Source: Nevskiales bacterium
GTDB lineage: Bacteria; Pseudomonadota; Gammaproteobacteria; Nevskiales; Nevskiaceae
Reading direction: 5' to 3'
DNA length: 6,442 nucleotides
Assembly: GCA_022616655.1 (NCBI GenBank)
Contig: JAKEEJ010000183.1
Span: forward strand, 1 to 6,442
Under the pieces are notes generated by a model, which did no database searches, was not told the origin of the DNA, and was given only the letters and a program-made list of their open reading frames with translations. This document shows positions 1-5,481 of the stretch, in pieces; the first letter of the stretch is position 1; each line of letters opens with the position of its first letter. The position numbers and the translations under genes were made by a program.

Positions 1-20
1 CTCCCCCAAGGGGGAGAGGG
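1..20. repeat. GC-rich palindrome downstream of hom, cut by window edge
   Basis: Bases 1-16 form a perfect inverted repeat: 7-base arms (CTCCCCC / GGGGGAG) around a 2-base centre. GAGGG continues to base 20, so the palindrome may extend past the left edge. It begins 10 bases after the hom stop codon. In the minus-strand transcript it would fold as a hairpin, but any T-tract would lie outside the window, so a terminator cannot be confirmed. The alternative is a copy of a dispersed REP-like intergenic palindrome of the CCCTCTCC...GGAGAGGG kind seen in many gammaproteobacterial genomes. The inverted repeat is seen directly; its role is inferred. Confidence 0.5.
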
Positions 21-30
21 AATTCTATTT

Positions 31-1347
31 TTATTTGCCATTGAAGTGCTCAACCCGCAGATGGCTGGGTCCCGGCCGCACAAACGGCAATCCCCGTATC
101 TTGTCCAGGGCCGCATTGAAACGATGTTCGGGCACGACCGAGGTGAGGATGGCCAGCGTGGCGTCCTGCCGGTTCTGCGGTTCTTTTTGCAGAATCGCCT
201 CGATGCTGATGTCGAGTTCCGCCAGAATCGAGGTGATCGCCTTGAGCACGCCCGGTGTGTCGGCTACGCGCAGCCGCAGGTAATGCGCGCACTCCACGTC
301 GCGCAGGGCCACGACGGACAGCGTCTGCACCGCGTCGGGATCAAACCCCAGCGGCGGCCAGAAATGCCGGGCGTCCGCGCCCAGCAGCCGCGCCACGTCC
401 AGCAGGTCGGCCACCACGGCGGACGCCGTGGCGTCGCCGCCGGCGCCGCGGCCGTAGTAGCCGGTGGTACCCGCCGCATCGCTCTGAACGACCACGGCGT
501 TGAGCGCGCCGTCCACCTGCGCCAGCAGATGGGCCTGCGGAATCAGGGTCGGGTGTACGCGCAGCTCGACGCCCGCGGCCGCGCGTTTGGCGATGGCCAG
601 CGGTTTGATGCGATAGCCCAGCTCGCGCGACAGTTGAATGTCCTGCACGGTCACCGCGGCGATGCCCTCGATGGCGACACTCTGGAAAGCCAAGGGCATG
701 CCGAAGGCAAGGGCGGCCAGAATGGTGAGCTTGTGCGCGGCATCAATGCCGTCCACGTCGAGGCGCGGATCGGCTTCCGCATAACCCCGCGCCTGCGCCT
801 CGGCCAGCGCGGCAGCGAAATCCACGCCGTGCTCGCTCATCTGCGTCAGGATGTAGTTGCCGGTACCGTTGACGATGCCGGCGACTTCTTCGAGACGGTT
901 GCCGGCCAGCCCCTCGCGAATCACCTTGAGGATGGGGATGCCACCCCCCACCGAGGCTTCGAACGCCACCCGCACGCCGCGCTCGCGCGCCGCGGAAAAA
1001 ATCCGGTTACCGTCTTCGGCCAGCAGCGCCTTGTTGGCGGTTACCACGGGCTTGCCGTGGGCGATGGCCTCGAGAATCAGCTCGCGCGCCGGCGACAGCC
1101 CGCCCATGACTTCCACCGCCACATCCACGGCCGGGTCGCGCACCATCTGCCGCGCCTCGCGGACTTGCGTGACGCCGCTCAGGTCGCACTCGCGCCGACG
1201 CGACCACTCGCGGGTATAGACGTGCGTCAACACCAGCGGCCGCCCGAGGCGGCGCGCGATCTCGTCGCGGTTCTTCTGGAGCAGGCGTACCACGCCCTGC
1301 CCCACCGTGCCGAGCCCCAGCAAACCGATTCGGACCGGCGCGCTCAC
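31..1347 (-). CDS. hom: Homoserine dehydrogenase, monofunctional with C-terminal ACT domain
   Basis: A cytosolic NAD(P)H-dependent enzyme that reduces L-aspartate-4-semialdehyde to L-homoserine, the branch point to threonine and methionine. At 438 aa it has the length usual for proteobacterial monofunctional Hom, with no fused aspartokinase. The Rossmann motif GLGTVG is at residues 11-16, the conserved VTANKALLA at 102-110 (Lys106), and the NGTGNYIL motif at 160-167. In the catalytic segment, Glu191, Asp202 and Lys206 match the spacing of yeast Glu208, Asp219 and Lys223. An ACT domain spans about 356-430 ([13 protein letters not shown] onward) and suggests threonine feedback inhibition, as known for the family. 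The start is GTG and overlaps the upstream aminotransferase stop by four bases (GTGA). A GGAG lies six bases before it, supporting this start and translational coupling. thrC is the expected next gene but lies beyond the window. Confidence 0.97.
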   Translation of the reverse strand: MSAPVRIGLLGLGTVGQGVVRLLQKNRDEIARRLGRPLVLTHVYTREWSRRRECDLSGVTQVREARQMVRDPAVDVAVEVMGGLSPARELILEAIAHGKPVVTANKALLAEDGNRIFSAARERGVRVAFEASVGGGIPILKVIREGLAGNRLEEVAGIVNGTGNYILTQMSEHGVDFAAALAEAQARGYAEADPRLDVDGIDAAHKLTILAALAFGMPLAFQSVAIEGIAAVTVQDIQLSRELGYRIKPLAIAKRAAAGVELRVHPTLIPQAHLLAQVDGALNAVVVQSDAAGTTGYYGRGAGGDATASAVVADLLDVARLLGADARHFWPPLGFDPDAVQTLSVVALRDVECAHYLRLRVADTPGVLKAITSILAELDISIEAILQKEPQNRQDATLAILTSVVPEHRFNAALDKIRGLPFVRPGPSHLRVEHFNGK

Positions 1348-2534
1348 GCCGCGCTCCGGAGCAATTTCTTGATCCCGCGCAGCGCCTGGCGCGTGCGCTG
1401 CTCGTTTTCAATCAGCGCAAAGCGCACGTGATCGTCTCCATACTGGCCGAAGCCGACTCCCGGCGATACCGCCACTTTCGCCTCCTCGATCAATTTCCTG
1501 GAGAACTCGATGGACCCCAGCGCGCGGAACGGCTCGGGGATGCGCGCCCAGACGAACATGGTGGCCCTGGGCTTTTCCACCGTCCAGCCCGCGGCCTTGA
1601 GACCCTCGCACAACACGTCGCGGCGCTTGCGGTACGTCTCGCAGATGCCGTGCACGCAATCCTGCGGGCCTTCCAGCGCACTGATCGCGGCGACCTGAAT
1701 CGGCGTGAACATGCCGTAGTCGAGATAACTCTTGATCCGTGCCAGCGCCGCCACCAGCGTTGGATTGCCACACATGAACCCCACCCGCCAGCCCGGCATG
1801 TTGTAACTCTTGGACAGCGTGAAAAATTCCACCGCCAGGTCCTTGGCACCCGCAACCTCCAGCACGCTGGGCGCGCGGTAACCGTCGAACACGATGTCGG
1901 CGTAGGCCAGATCGTGCACCAGCCACATCTCGTGTTCGCGGCAGATCGCCACGGCTTTTTTGAAAAACTCCAGGTCCACGCACTGCGTGGTGGGATTTCC
2001 CGGGAAGTTGAGGATCAGCATCTTGGGCGCCGGCATGCACTCGCGTACCGCGCGCTGCAACTCTTCGAAGAAATCCACCTCGGGCGTGAGTTTCACGTGG
2101 CGCACGTCGGCCCCGGCCAGCACCACGCCGTAAGGGTGGATCGGATAGGACGGGTTGGGCACCAGCACCGCCTCCCCCTGTGACAGCGTTGCCATGGCCA
2201 GGTGCGCCAGACCCTCCTTGGAGCCGATGGTGGCAATAACCTCGGTTTCCGGATTGAGCTCCACGCCGTACCGTGTGCGATACCAGCCCGCCATGGCTTT
2301 ACGCAGACGCGGAATCCCTCTCGACACCGAATAACGGTGGGTATGAGCGTGTCCCCGGCGCGAAGCCGCCTCCACCAGCTTTTCCACGATGTGCGGCGGC
2401 GTGGGCAGATCCGGATTGCCCATGCCAAAATCAATGATGTCTTCGCCCCGCGCACGCGCCGCCATCTTCAGATCCCCGACGATGTTGAAGGCGTAGGGCG
2501 GCAGGCGCTGGATGCGTGGAAAAACGGTTTTCAC
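1344..2534 (-). CDS. alaC: AlaC-type alanine (glutamate-pyruvate) aminotransferase
   Basis: A PLP-dependent class I/II aminotransferase of 396 aa, close to E. coli AlaC (about 412 aa), which interconverts pyruvate plus glutamate with alanine plus 2-oxoglutarate in the cytosol. Similarity to AlaC as recalled is strong along the whole length: RLPPYAFNI near the N-terminus, [13 protein letters not shown] (30-42), [10 protein letters not shown] (103-112), [12 protein letters not shown] (125-136), FPGNPTTQC (177-185). PLP-site residues are Asn180, Asp208, Tyr211, the Schiff-base Lys242 in [15 protein letters not shown], and Arg250. Arg371 in VRFALIEN should bind the substrate carboxylate. The start is GTG, aligned with the family N-terminus; the ribosome site is weak (CGGA). 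It opens a two-gene unit with hom and overlaps it by four bases. Substrate preference (alanine versus aspartate or another donor) cannot be read from sequence, and automated annotation might call it aspartate aminotransferase. Confidence 0.93.
   Translation of the reverse strand: MKTVFPRIQRLPPYAFNIVGDLKMAARARGEDIIDFGMGNPDLPTPPHIVEKLVEAASRRGHAHTHRYSVSRGIPRLRKAMAGWYRTRYGVELNPETEVIATIGSKEGLAHLAMATLSQGEAVLVPNPSYPIHPYGVVLAGADVRHVKLTPEVDFFEELQRAVRECMPAPKMLILNFPGNPTTQCVDLEFFKKAVAICREHEMWLVHDLAYADIVFDGYRAPSVLEVAGAKDLAVEFFTLSKSYNMPGWRVGFMCGNPTLVAALARIKSYLDYGMFTPIQVAAISALEGPQDCVHGICETYRKRRDVLCEGLKAAGWTVEKPRATMFVWARIPEPFRALGSIEFSRKLIEEAKVAVSPGVGFGQYGDDHVRFALIENEQRTRQALRGIKKLLRSAA
1354..1357 (-). promoter_or_regulatory. 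Shine-Dalgarno site of hom
   Basis: GGAG on the minus strand, six bases before the GTG start of hom and inside the 3' end of the aminotransferase gene. It is one of the few clear ribosome binding sites in the window, and it fixes the GTG start over any internal ATG. Confidence 0.7.
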
Positions 2535-2558
2535 AGGGAATCCGGTTGGCGAGCGTGA

Positions 2559-2587
2559 ATTAAATCATCGGGATTTGCGCGGCGCAA
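2559..2587 (-). promoter_or_regulatory. Candidate sigma-70 promoter of alaC-hom
   Basis: On the minus strand, TTGCGC (2587-2582, three of six consensus bases, with the TTG kept) is followed by a 17-base spacer and TTTAAT (2564-2559, five of six). Transcription would begin near 2552, giving a leader of about 18 bases before the GTG start of alaC. The -35 element lies directly after the T-run of the preceding terminator. That is a compact arrangement fitting independent transcription of alaC-hom. It was found by eye only. Confidence 0.5.
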
Positions 2588-2588
2588 C

Positions 2589-2623
2589 AAAAAAGCCGGC
2601 GAGCCTCGCGACGCGCCAGCTTT
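2589..2623 (-). terminator. Rho-independent terminator of the rpsP-rimM-trmD-rplS operon
   Basis: On the minus strand, AAAGCTGGCG (2623-2614) pairs with CGCCGGCTTT (2601-2592) to make a 10-bp stem with one T-G wobble and a 12-base loop. The right arm runs into six T residues (2594-2589). It starts 27 bases after the rplS stop codon. The stem, GC-rich loop-proximal half and T-tract are textbook for an intrinsic terminator on this strand. The A residues at the stem base could give some activity in the other direction, but no plus-strand gene needs it. Confidence 0.93.
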
Positions 2624-2650
2624 GGATTGTGTGACAGACGCGGTGGAAAC

Positions 2651-3001
2651 CTAATTCAACTTCTCCTGAATGCGGGCGGCTTTGCCGGCCCGATCGCGCA
2701 GGAAATACAGCTTGGCGCGCGCCACCTTGCCCCTGCGCTTGACGGCGATTTCGGCCACCTGGGCGCTGTAGGTCTGGAAGACGCGTTCGACACCCTCGCC
2801 GTGCGACAGCTTGCGCACGGTGAACGCGGAATTGAGTCCGCGGTTCTTTTTGGCGATGACCATGCCCTCGAACGACTGCAGACGTTCGCGATCGCCCTCC
2901 TTGACCTTGATCTTGACCTCGACCGTGTCACCGGGTCTGAACGCCGGAATCTTCTTGCCGGCCATCTGTTCCGCTTCCAATGCCTGAATGATCTTGTTCA
3001 T
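2651..3001 (-). CDS. rplS: 50S ribosomal protein L19
   Basis: Ribosomal protein L19 (bL19) of the large subunit, located at the 30S-50S interface. The 116 aa match the usual length of about 115. Typical family segments are visible: [16 protein letters not shown] (21-36), a central [16 protein letters not shown] (40-55), [16 protein letters not shown] (60-75), and a basic C-terminus containing [17 protein letters not shown]. The ATG start overlaps the trmD stop by four bases (ATGA). An AGGT lies five bases before it, so it can be translated by coupling or by its own site. It is the last gene of the operon, followed by the terminator. In E. coli the two ribosomal proteins of this operon are made in large excess over RimM and TrmD; its own ribosome site here would fit that, by inference. 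Confidence 0.98.
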   Translation of the reverse strand: MNKIIQALEAEQMAGKKIPAFRPGDTVEVKIKVKEGDRERLQSFEGMVIAKKNRGLNSAFTVRKLSHGEGVERVFQTYSAQVAEIAVKRRGKVARAKLYFLRDRAGKAARIQEKLN

Positions 3002-3750
3002 GATTTACCTGTTAATTCCTGTTTCTGCTCCGCGATGAATTCGTGTAACAACTCCTTCTGTTCCCCGTTCAGTTCCAATCCGGCCAGCAACTCCGGCCGC
3101 TTCAACCACGTCGCGCCCAGCGCCTGCTTCAGACGCCAGCGCCGCACAGCGGCGTGATCACCCGACAGCAGCACTTCGGGCACCGCCTGCCCGCGCCAGT
3201 GTTCGGGGCGGGTGTAATGCGGGTGATCCAGGAGTTCCGTCGAAAACGAATCCTGCACGGCCGACCGTTCATCACCCAGCACACCCGGCAGCACGCGCGC
3301 CACCGCATCAATCAGCACCATCGCCGCCAGCTCGCCGCCGGACAACACATAATCGCCCAGCGACAATTCCACATCCACCTGCGAGGCTACGCGTTCATCC
3401 CAGCCCTCGTAGCGTCCGCACAGCACAATCAAACCCGGCACCAACGCCAACCGCCGGATCCAGGCCTGGGTCAGCGGCTCGCCCTGCGGCGACATCGTGA
3501 CCACCGTACCGCCCCCCCGCGCCGTCCGGGCCGCTTCAATCGCCAGCGCCAGCGGTTCGGCGTTCATCACCATGCCGGGACCGCCGCCGTAGGGCCGCTC
3601 GTCCACCCGCCGCCACGGGTTACCACTGTAGTCACGGATGTCCCGCGTACTCAACACGAGCCGGCCGGTTTCGACGGCGCGGCGGACCATGCCGTAGCGC
3701 GCCACCTGTTCCACAAACCCCGGAAACAGGGTCAAGACGTCCATCTTCAC
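2998..3750 (-). CDS. trmD: tRNA (guanine-37-N1)-methyltransferase TrmD
   Basis: A SPOUT-class, S-adenosylmethionine-dependent enzyme that methylates G37 next to the anticodon in tRNAs reading CNN and some GGN codons, preventing +1 frameshifts. The 250 aa are normal for the family. Motifs: [11 protein letters not shown] (50-60), TMSPQGEPL (85-93), the SAM-binding trefoil knot with [12 protein letters not shown] (110-121) and [13 protein letters not shown] (132-144), Arg152 and Asp167 (equivalents of catalytic E. coli Arg154 and Asp169) in AVQDSFS, then HYTRP and a basic C-terminal tRNA-binding helix region ([10 protein letters not shown]). The start is either GTG at 3750, preceded by AGGA ten bases away, or ATG at 3744, two codons in; the GTG is given because its spacing is better, but this is not decisive. 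A four-codon reading frame overlaps the start. The stop overlaps rplS (ATGA). Confidence 0.97.
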   Translation of the reverse strand: MKMDVLTLFPGFVEQVARYGMVRRAVETGRLVLSTRDIRDYSGNPWRRVDERPYGGGPGMVMNAEPLALAIEAARTARGGGTVVTMSPQGEPLTQAWIRRLALVPGLIVLCGRYEGWDERVASQVDVELSLGDYVLSGGELAAMVLIDAVARVLPGVLGDERSAVQDSFSTELLDHPHYTRPEHWRGQAVPEVLLSGDHAAVRRWRLKQALGATWLKRPELLAGLELNGEQKELLHEFIAEQKQELTGKS

Positions 3751-3761
3751 AACTTTTTCAT
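3747..3761 (-). other. Four-codon mini-ORF (MKKL) overlapping the trmD start
   Basis: ATG-AAA-AAG-TTG-TGA on the minus strand lies between rimM and trmD. Its TGA overlaps the GTG start of trmD (TTGTGA). GAGGGG (3773-3768) lies six bases before its ATG, a better-placed Shine-Dalgarno site than the one trmD itself has. If translated, ribosomes would terminate on the trmD start and could re-initiate. The frame, start and Shine-Dalgarno-like site are seen; translation is inference, and chance is quite possible for so short a frame. Confidence 0.3.
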
Positions 3762-3786
3762 CCTGGGCCCCTCGCTTCGCTCAGAC

Positions 3787-3805
3787 TGACGTCTCCATTC
3801 CGTCA
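3787..3805 (-). repeat. Short inverted repeat over the rimM stop codon
   Basis: TGACG (3805-3801, which includes the rimM TGA stop) and CGTCA (3791-3787) form a 5-bp stem around a 9-base loop in the 52-base rimM-trmD gap. No T-tract follows, so it is not an intrinsic terminator. It might affect mRNA stability or termination at rimM. With only five pairs, chance is a serious alternative. Confidence 0.3.
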
Positions 3806-4291
3806 GTACTCGGGCTCCCAGTCCACCGCAATCGTTCGCTGCTCCAGGCGGACCGACTTCACGATCGGCCCCGCTACAAACGGGATCAGACGCTCCCGAT
3901 CGCCCCGCACCACCATCACATCCTGCGCCCCGTTCTCCACCAGGCTTTGAACCGTGCCGAGCACGGTGCCCGATTCGTTCACCACCTGACATCCGATCAA
4001 ATCCGCCCAGTAGTACCGGTCCGGTCCGGCGGGCGGCAGCTCGGAACGTTCCACTTCGATCGCCGCTTGCATCAGCGCCGCCGCGGCTTCCCGCCCTTCC
4101 AGTCCTTCCAGCCGCGCCACCAGCGAATGCCCATGCAACCGTCCTTCCGCCACCGTCCAGCGTCGCTCCCGAATCACCCAGTGCGGGTAATCGAGGAGCC
4201 CTTCGGCCGGCCGGGTGTGGGAGCGCAGCTTGATCCACCCCCGCACACCAAAGACGCCGGTCACTTCGCCGAGGATCACCCGGCTCGACAT
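3803..4291 (-). CDS. rimM: Ribosome maturation factor RimM
   Basis: An assembly factor that binds the 30S head through protein S19 and is needed for efficient processing of 16S rRNA. The protein is 162 aa, within the family range. The N-terminal RimM barrel begins with VILGEVTGVFGVRGWIKLRSHT (5-26) and ends near residue 85. The diagnostic YYWADLIG (93-100) opens the C-terminal PRC-barrel domain, and the protein ends in VDWEPEY, typical of the family. The same frame is open back to an ATG at 4381, but the family N-terminus aligns with the ATG at 4291. That ATG shares one base with the rpsP stop (TGATG), and no good Shine-Dalgarno site precedes it. Synthesis is therefore probably coupled to rpsP translation, which would allow low output relative to S16. 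Confidence 0.96.
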   Translation of the reverse strand: MSSRVILGEVTGVFGVRGWIKLRSHTRPAEGLLDYPHWVIRERRWTVAEGRLHGHSLVARLEGLEGREAAAALMQAAIEVERSELPPAGPDRYYWADLIGCQVVNESGTVLGTVQSLVENGAQDVMVVRGDRERLIPFVAGPIVKSVRLEQRTIAVDWEPEY

Positions 4292-4557
4292 CAGACGGGT
4301 TTGGAAGCGGCTGTGGCCGTCGGCGCCGGCTTCAACAGAAAAGCGACACGCTCGGAAAGTTGTGCACCCTGTTTTACCCAATGCTGGATGCGGTCGGATT
4401 CCGTCACCAGCTTCTGCTCGCCGCCCGTGGCTTTGGGGTTGTAGATCCCCAGGCGCTCAATGAACCGGCTGTCGCGCGGATTCCGGCGGTCGGTTGCCAC
4501 CAGATAATAGAAGGGGCGCTTTTTTGTACCCGCACGTGCCAGACGAATCTTGACCAT
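4291..4557 (-). CDS. rpsP: 30S ribosomal protein S16
   Basis: Small-subunit ribosomal protein S16 (bS16), an early-assembly protein of the 5' domain of 16S rRNA. The 88 aa match the family's 80-90. It shows the signature [17 protein letters not shown] (1-17), then [21 protein letters not shown] (21-41) and the [17 protein letters not shown] segment (55-71), with a variable Ala/Pro/Thr-rich tail. The frame is open upstream to 4737, but the extra residues look like translated leader and the preceding gene. The ATG at 4557 gives the standard N-terminus. No AGGAG-like site precedes it; instead a pyrimidine tract (TCCTTTCC) lies nine bases upstream. It is the first gene of the operon, and its stop overlaps the rimM start. 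Confidence 0.98.
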   Translation of the reverse strand: MVKIRLARAGTKKRPFYYLVATDRRNPRDSRFIERLGIYNPKATGGEQKLVTESDRIQHWVKQGAQLSERVAFLLKPAPTATAASKPV

Positions 4558-4574
4558 ATTGATGTTGGAAAGGA

Positions 4575-4588
4575 CGGCCGTTGGGCCG
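4575..4588 (-). promoter_or_regulatory. Leader hairpin upstream of rpsP
   Basis: CGGCC and GGCCG flank a four-base CAAC loop on the minus strand, giving a five-pair all-GC stem inside the predicted rpsP leader. It ends 17 bases before the ATG. It could shield the leader from decay or serve as a control element. No T-tract follows, so it is not a terminator. The inverted repeat is seen; function is inferred. Confidence 0.35.
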
Positions 4589-4601
4589 CAAAAGGGCGGG
4601 T

Positions 4602-4629
4602 ATTGTAGCGATTCCCCCGATAAAGGGAA
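4602..4629 (-). promoter_or_regulatory. Candidate promoter of the rpsP operon with GC-rich discriminator
   Basis: TACAAT (4607-4602) matches five of six -10 consensus bases. Sixteen bases upstream lies a weak -35, TTCCCT (4629-4624, three of six). The segment after the -10 is ACCCGCCC, a GC-rich discriminator of the sort that makes ribosomal promoters sensitive to ppGpp and DksA during starvation in proteobacteria. Transcription would start near 4595, leaving a leader of about 37 bases before rpsP. The promoter fits the 113-base gap upstream of the operon, but it was identified by eye only. Confidence 0.5.
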
Positions 4630-4630
4630 T
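4611..4630. repeat. Perfect inverted repeat within the rpsP promoter
   Basis: ATTCCC and GGGAAT, six-base perfect arms separated by eight bases, cover the -35 hexamer and most of the spacer of the candidate rpsP promoter. This is where a repressor operator would sit. It could also be a hairpin in transcripts running on from the upstream phosphodiesterase gene, but no T-tract follows. The symmetry is seen; any protein binding is inferred. Confidence 0.4.
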
Positions 4631-4631
4631 A

Positions 4632-4668
4632 GAAGTCGGCGCCGGGCGCTGTCCACGGTGGCGCCTTC
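4632..4668 (-). other. GC-rich hairpin region after the phosphodiesterase gene
   Basis: Beginning two bases after the TAG stop, GAAGGCGCC (4668-4660) can pair with GGCGCC (4643-4638) and TTC (4634-4632) with a three-base bulge. A competing fold pairs GGCGC (4665-4661) with GCGCC (4649-4645). Either would be stable. Only a mixed pyrimidine stretch follows, not a T-run, so it is a poor intrinsic terminator. It may mark the 3' end of the upstream transcript or allow partial read-through into rpsP. Confidence 0.35.
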
Positions 4669-4670
4669 GT

Positions 4671-5435
4671 CTACAGCGAAAGAACATCGCCGCGGTGCAA
4701 ATGTCGGTAGTCGCGGCCGGCCAGCGCGGTGCGGCATTCCGCTTCGATGATCGCCTCACAGCCCGGCTTGTGATGGGTCAGGTACAATTGTGGTCGGTGT
4801 TTCAGGTGCTGGAGCTCCTGACCCAGCCGACGCGGCGTGAAGTGACGGGAGTCCTGCGCCAGACGTTCGTCTTCATTGGCAAAGGCGACCTCGATGATGA
4901 GCCGGTCCAGCCGCGGCAGGGCATTGAGTGCGCTCCACAACTCATCGCAGGCCCCGGTATCACCGCTGAAGGCGAGAATCCCATCCCGGTTCTCGAGTAC
5001 ATACCCCACGGCCGGCACGGTGTGCAGAACCTTGAACGCAGTGAGCGTATAGCCGTCGGCATGGATGGCCTCACCGGCTCGCACCTCGTGCCAGGTCAAC
5101 AACGGGTTTTTTTCATCCGGCAACCTGGAAAAATCCGGCCACAGCGTCCAGTTAAACAAATGCTCACGGAGTGCGTTCAGGGTTTCGGGAATCGCGTGTA
5201 CGCGCAACGACCGGTCAATCAGACCCAACCGATTATCCGCCATGAACGCCAGTCCGCAGACGTGATCGAGGTGCGAGTGGGTGATGAAAGCGTCGGTAAT
5301 GCGGCACATCTGAGCGAGACTCAGATCGCCCGTGCCGGTGCCGGCGTCAATCAGAACGTCATCATTGATGAGAAGGCTGGTGGTACGCAGCCCGGGACCG
5401 ACACCGCCGCTGCAACCCAACACCGTGATGTGCAT
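4671..5435 (-). CDS. Metallo-beta-lactamase-fold protein, class II 3',5'-cyclic-nucleotide phosphodiesterase type
   Basis: A predicted cytosolic two-metal hydrolase of 254 aa, resembling proteobacterial proteins annotated as class II cyclic-nucleotide phosphodiesterases (cAMP or cGMP to the 5'-monophosphate). The N-terminus [20 protein letters not shown] and [10 protein letters not shown] (29-38) are typical. Metal ligands are visible: His53, His55, Asp57 and His58 in [11 protein letters not shown], His138 in HTVPAVGY, Asp159 in [12 protein letters not shown], and His221 in the C-terminal THHKPG. The HxHLDHxxG core agrees with the class II signature, but the following residues (LAFMAD) depart from it. 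The frame is open upstream to 5831, yet that part only shadows the peptidase gene; the ATG at 5435 gives the family N-terminus, although no Shine-Dalgarno site is visible. It lies 46 bases after the peptidase gene and is probably co-transcribed. The true substrate is unproven; another phosphodiester or a tRNA-related substrate is possible. Confidence 0.85.
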   Translation of the reverse strand: MHITVLGCSGGVGPGLRTTSLLINDDVLIDAGTGTGDLSLAQMCRITDAFITHSHLDHVCGLAFMADNRLGLIDRSLRVHAIPETLNALREHLFNWTLWPDFSRLPDEKNPLLTWHEVRAGEAIHADGYTLTAFKVLHTVPAVGYVLENRDGILAFSGDTGACDELWSALNALPRLDRLIIEVAFANEDERLAQDSRHFTPRRLGQELQHLKHRPQLYLTHHKPGCEAIIEAECRTALAGRDYRHLHRGDVLSL

Positions 5436-5481
5436 TTGTTGTCGCGAACGCGCTTGGCGTCCGCCTTCCGGCTTTCCTTTC

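Noticed and set aside
46..1431. Long plus-strand open frame (461 codons) antisense to the whole of hom
   Set aside because: Its translation is rich in His, Arg, Gln and Gly with no family motifs, as expected for the reverse strand of a GC-rich gene. hom on the other strand has full-length, motif-level support.
1428..2183. Plus-strand open frame antisense to alaC
   Set aside because: A low-complexity, His/Arg-rich translation with no recognisable domain; alaC accounts for the DNA.
3154..3789. Plus-strand open frame antisense to trmD
   Set aside because: Shadow of trmD; the translation is rich in His, Gln, Arg and Pro and shows no motifs.
3747..4238. Minus-strand frame of 163 codons overlapping rimM and ending as the MKKL mini-ORF
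   Set aside because: Apart from its last few codons it is an out-of-frame Gly/Arg/Ala-rich shadow of rimM. Only the short terminal start-to-stop piece is worth noting.
3803..4381. RimM with a 30-residue N-terminal extension
   Set aside because: The extension is rpsP coding sequence in another frame; the ATG at 4291 forms a TGATG junction and matches the family start.
4291..4737. S16 with a 60-residue N-terminal extension
   Set aside because: The extra part covers the upstream gene's end, the hairpin and the promoter region. S16 proteins begin at the MVKIRLA sequence, which has its own ATG.
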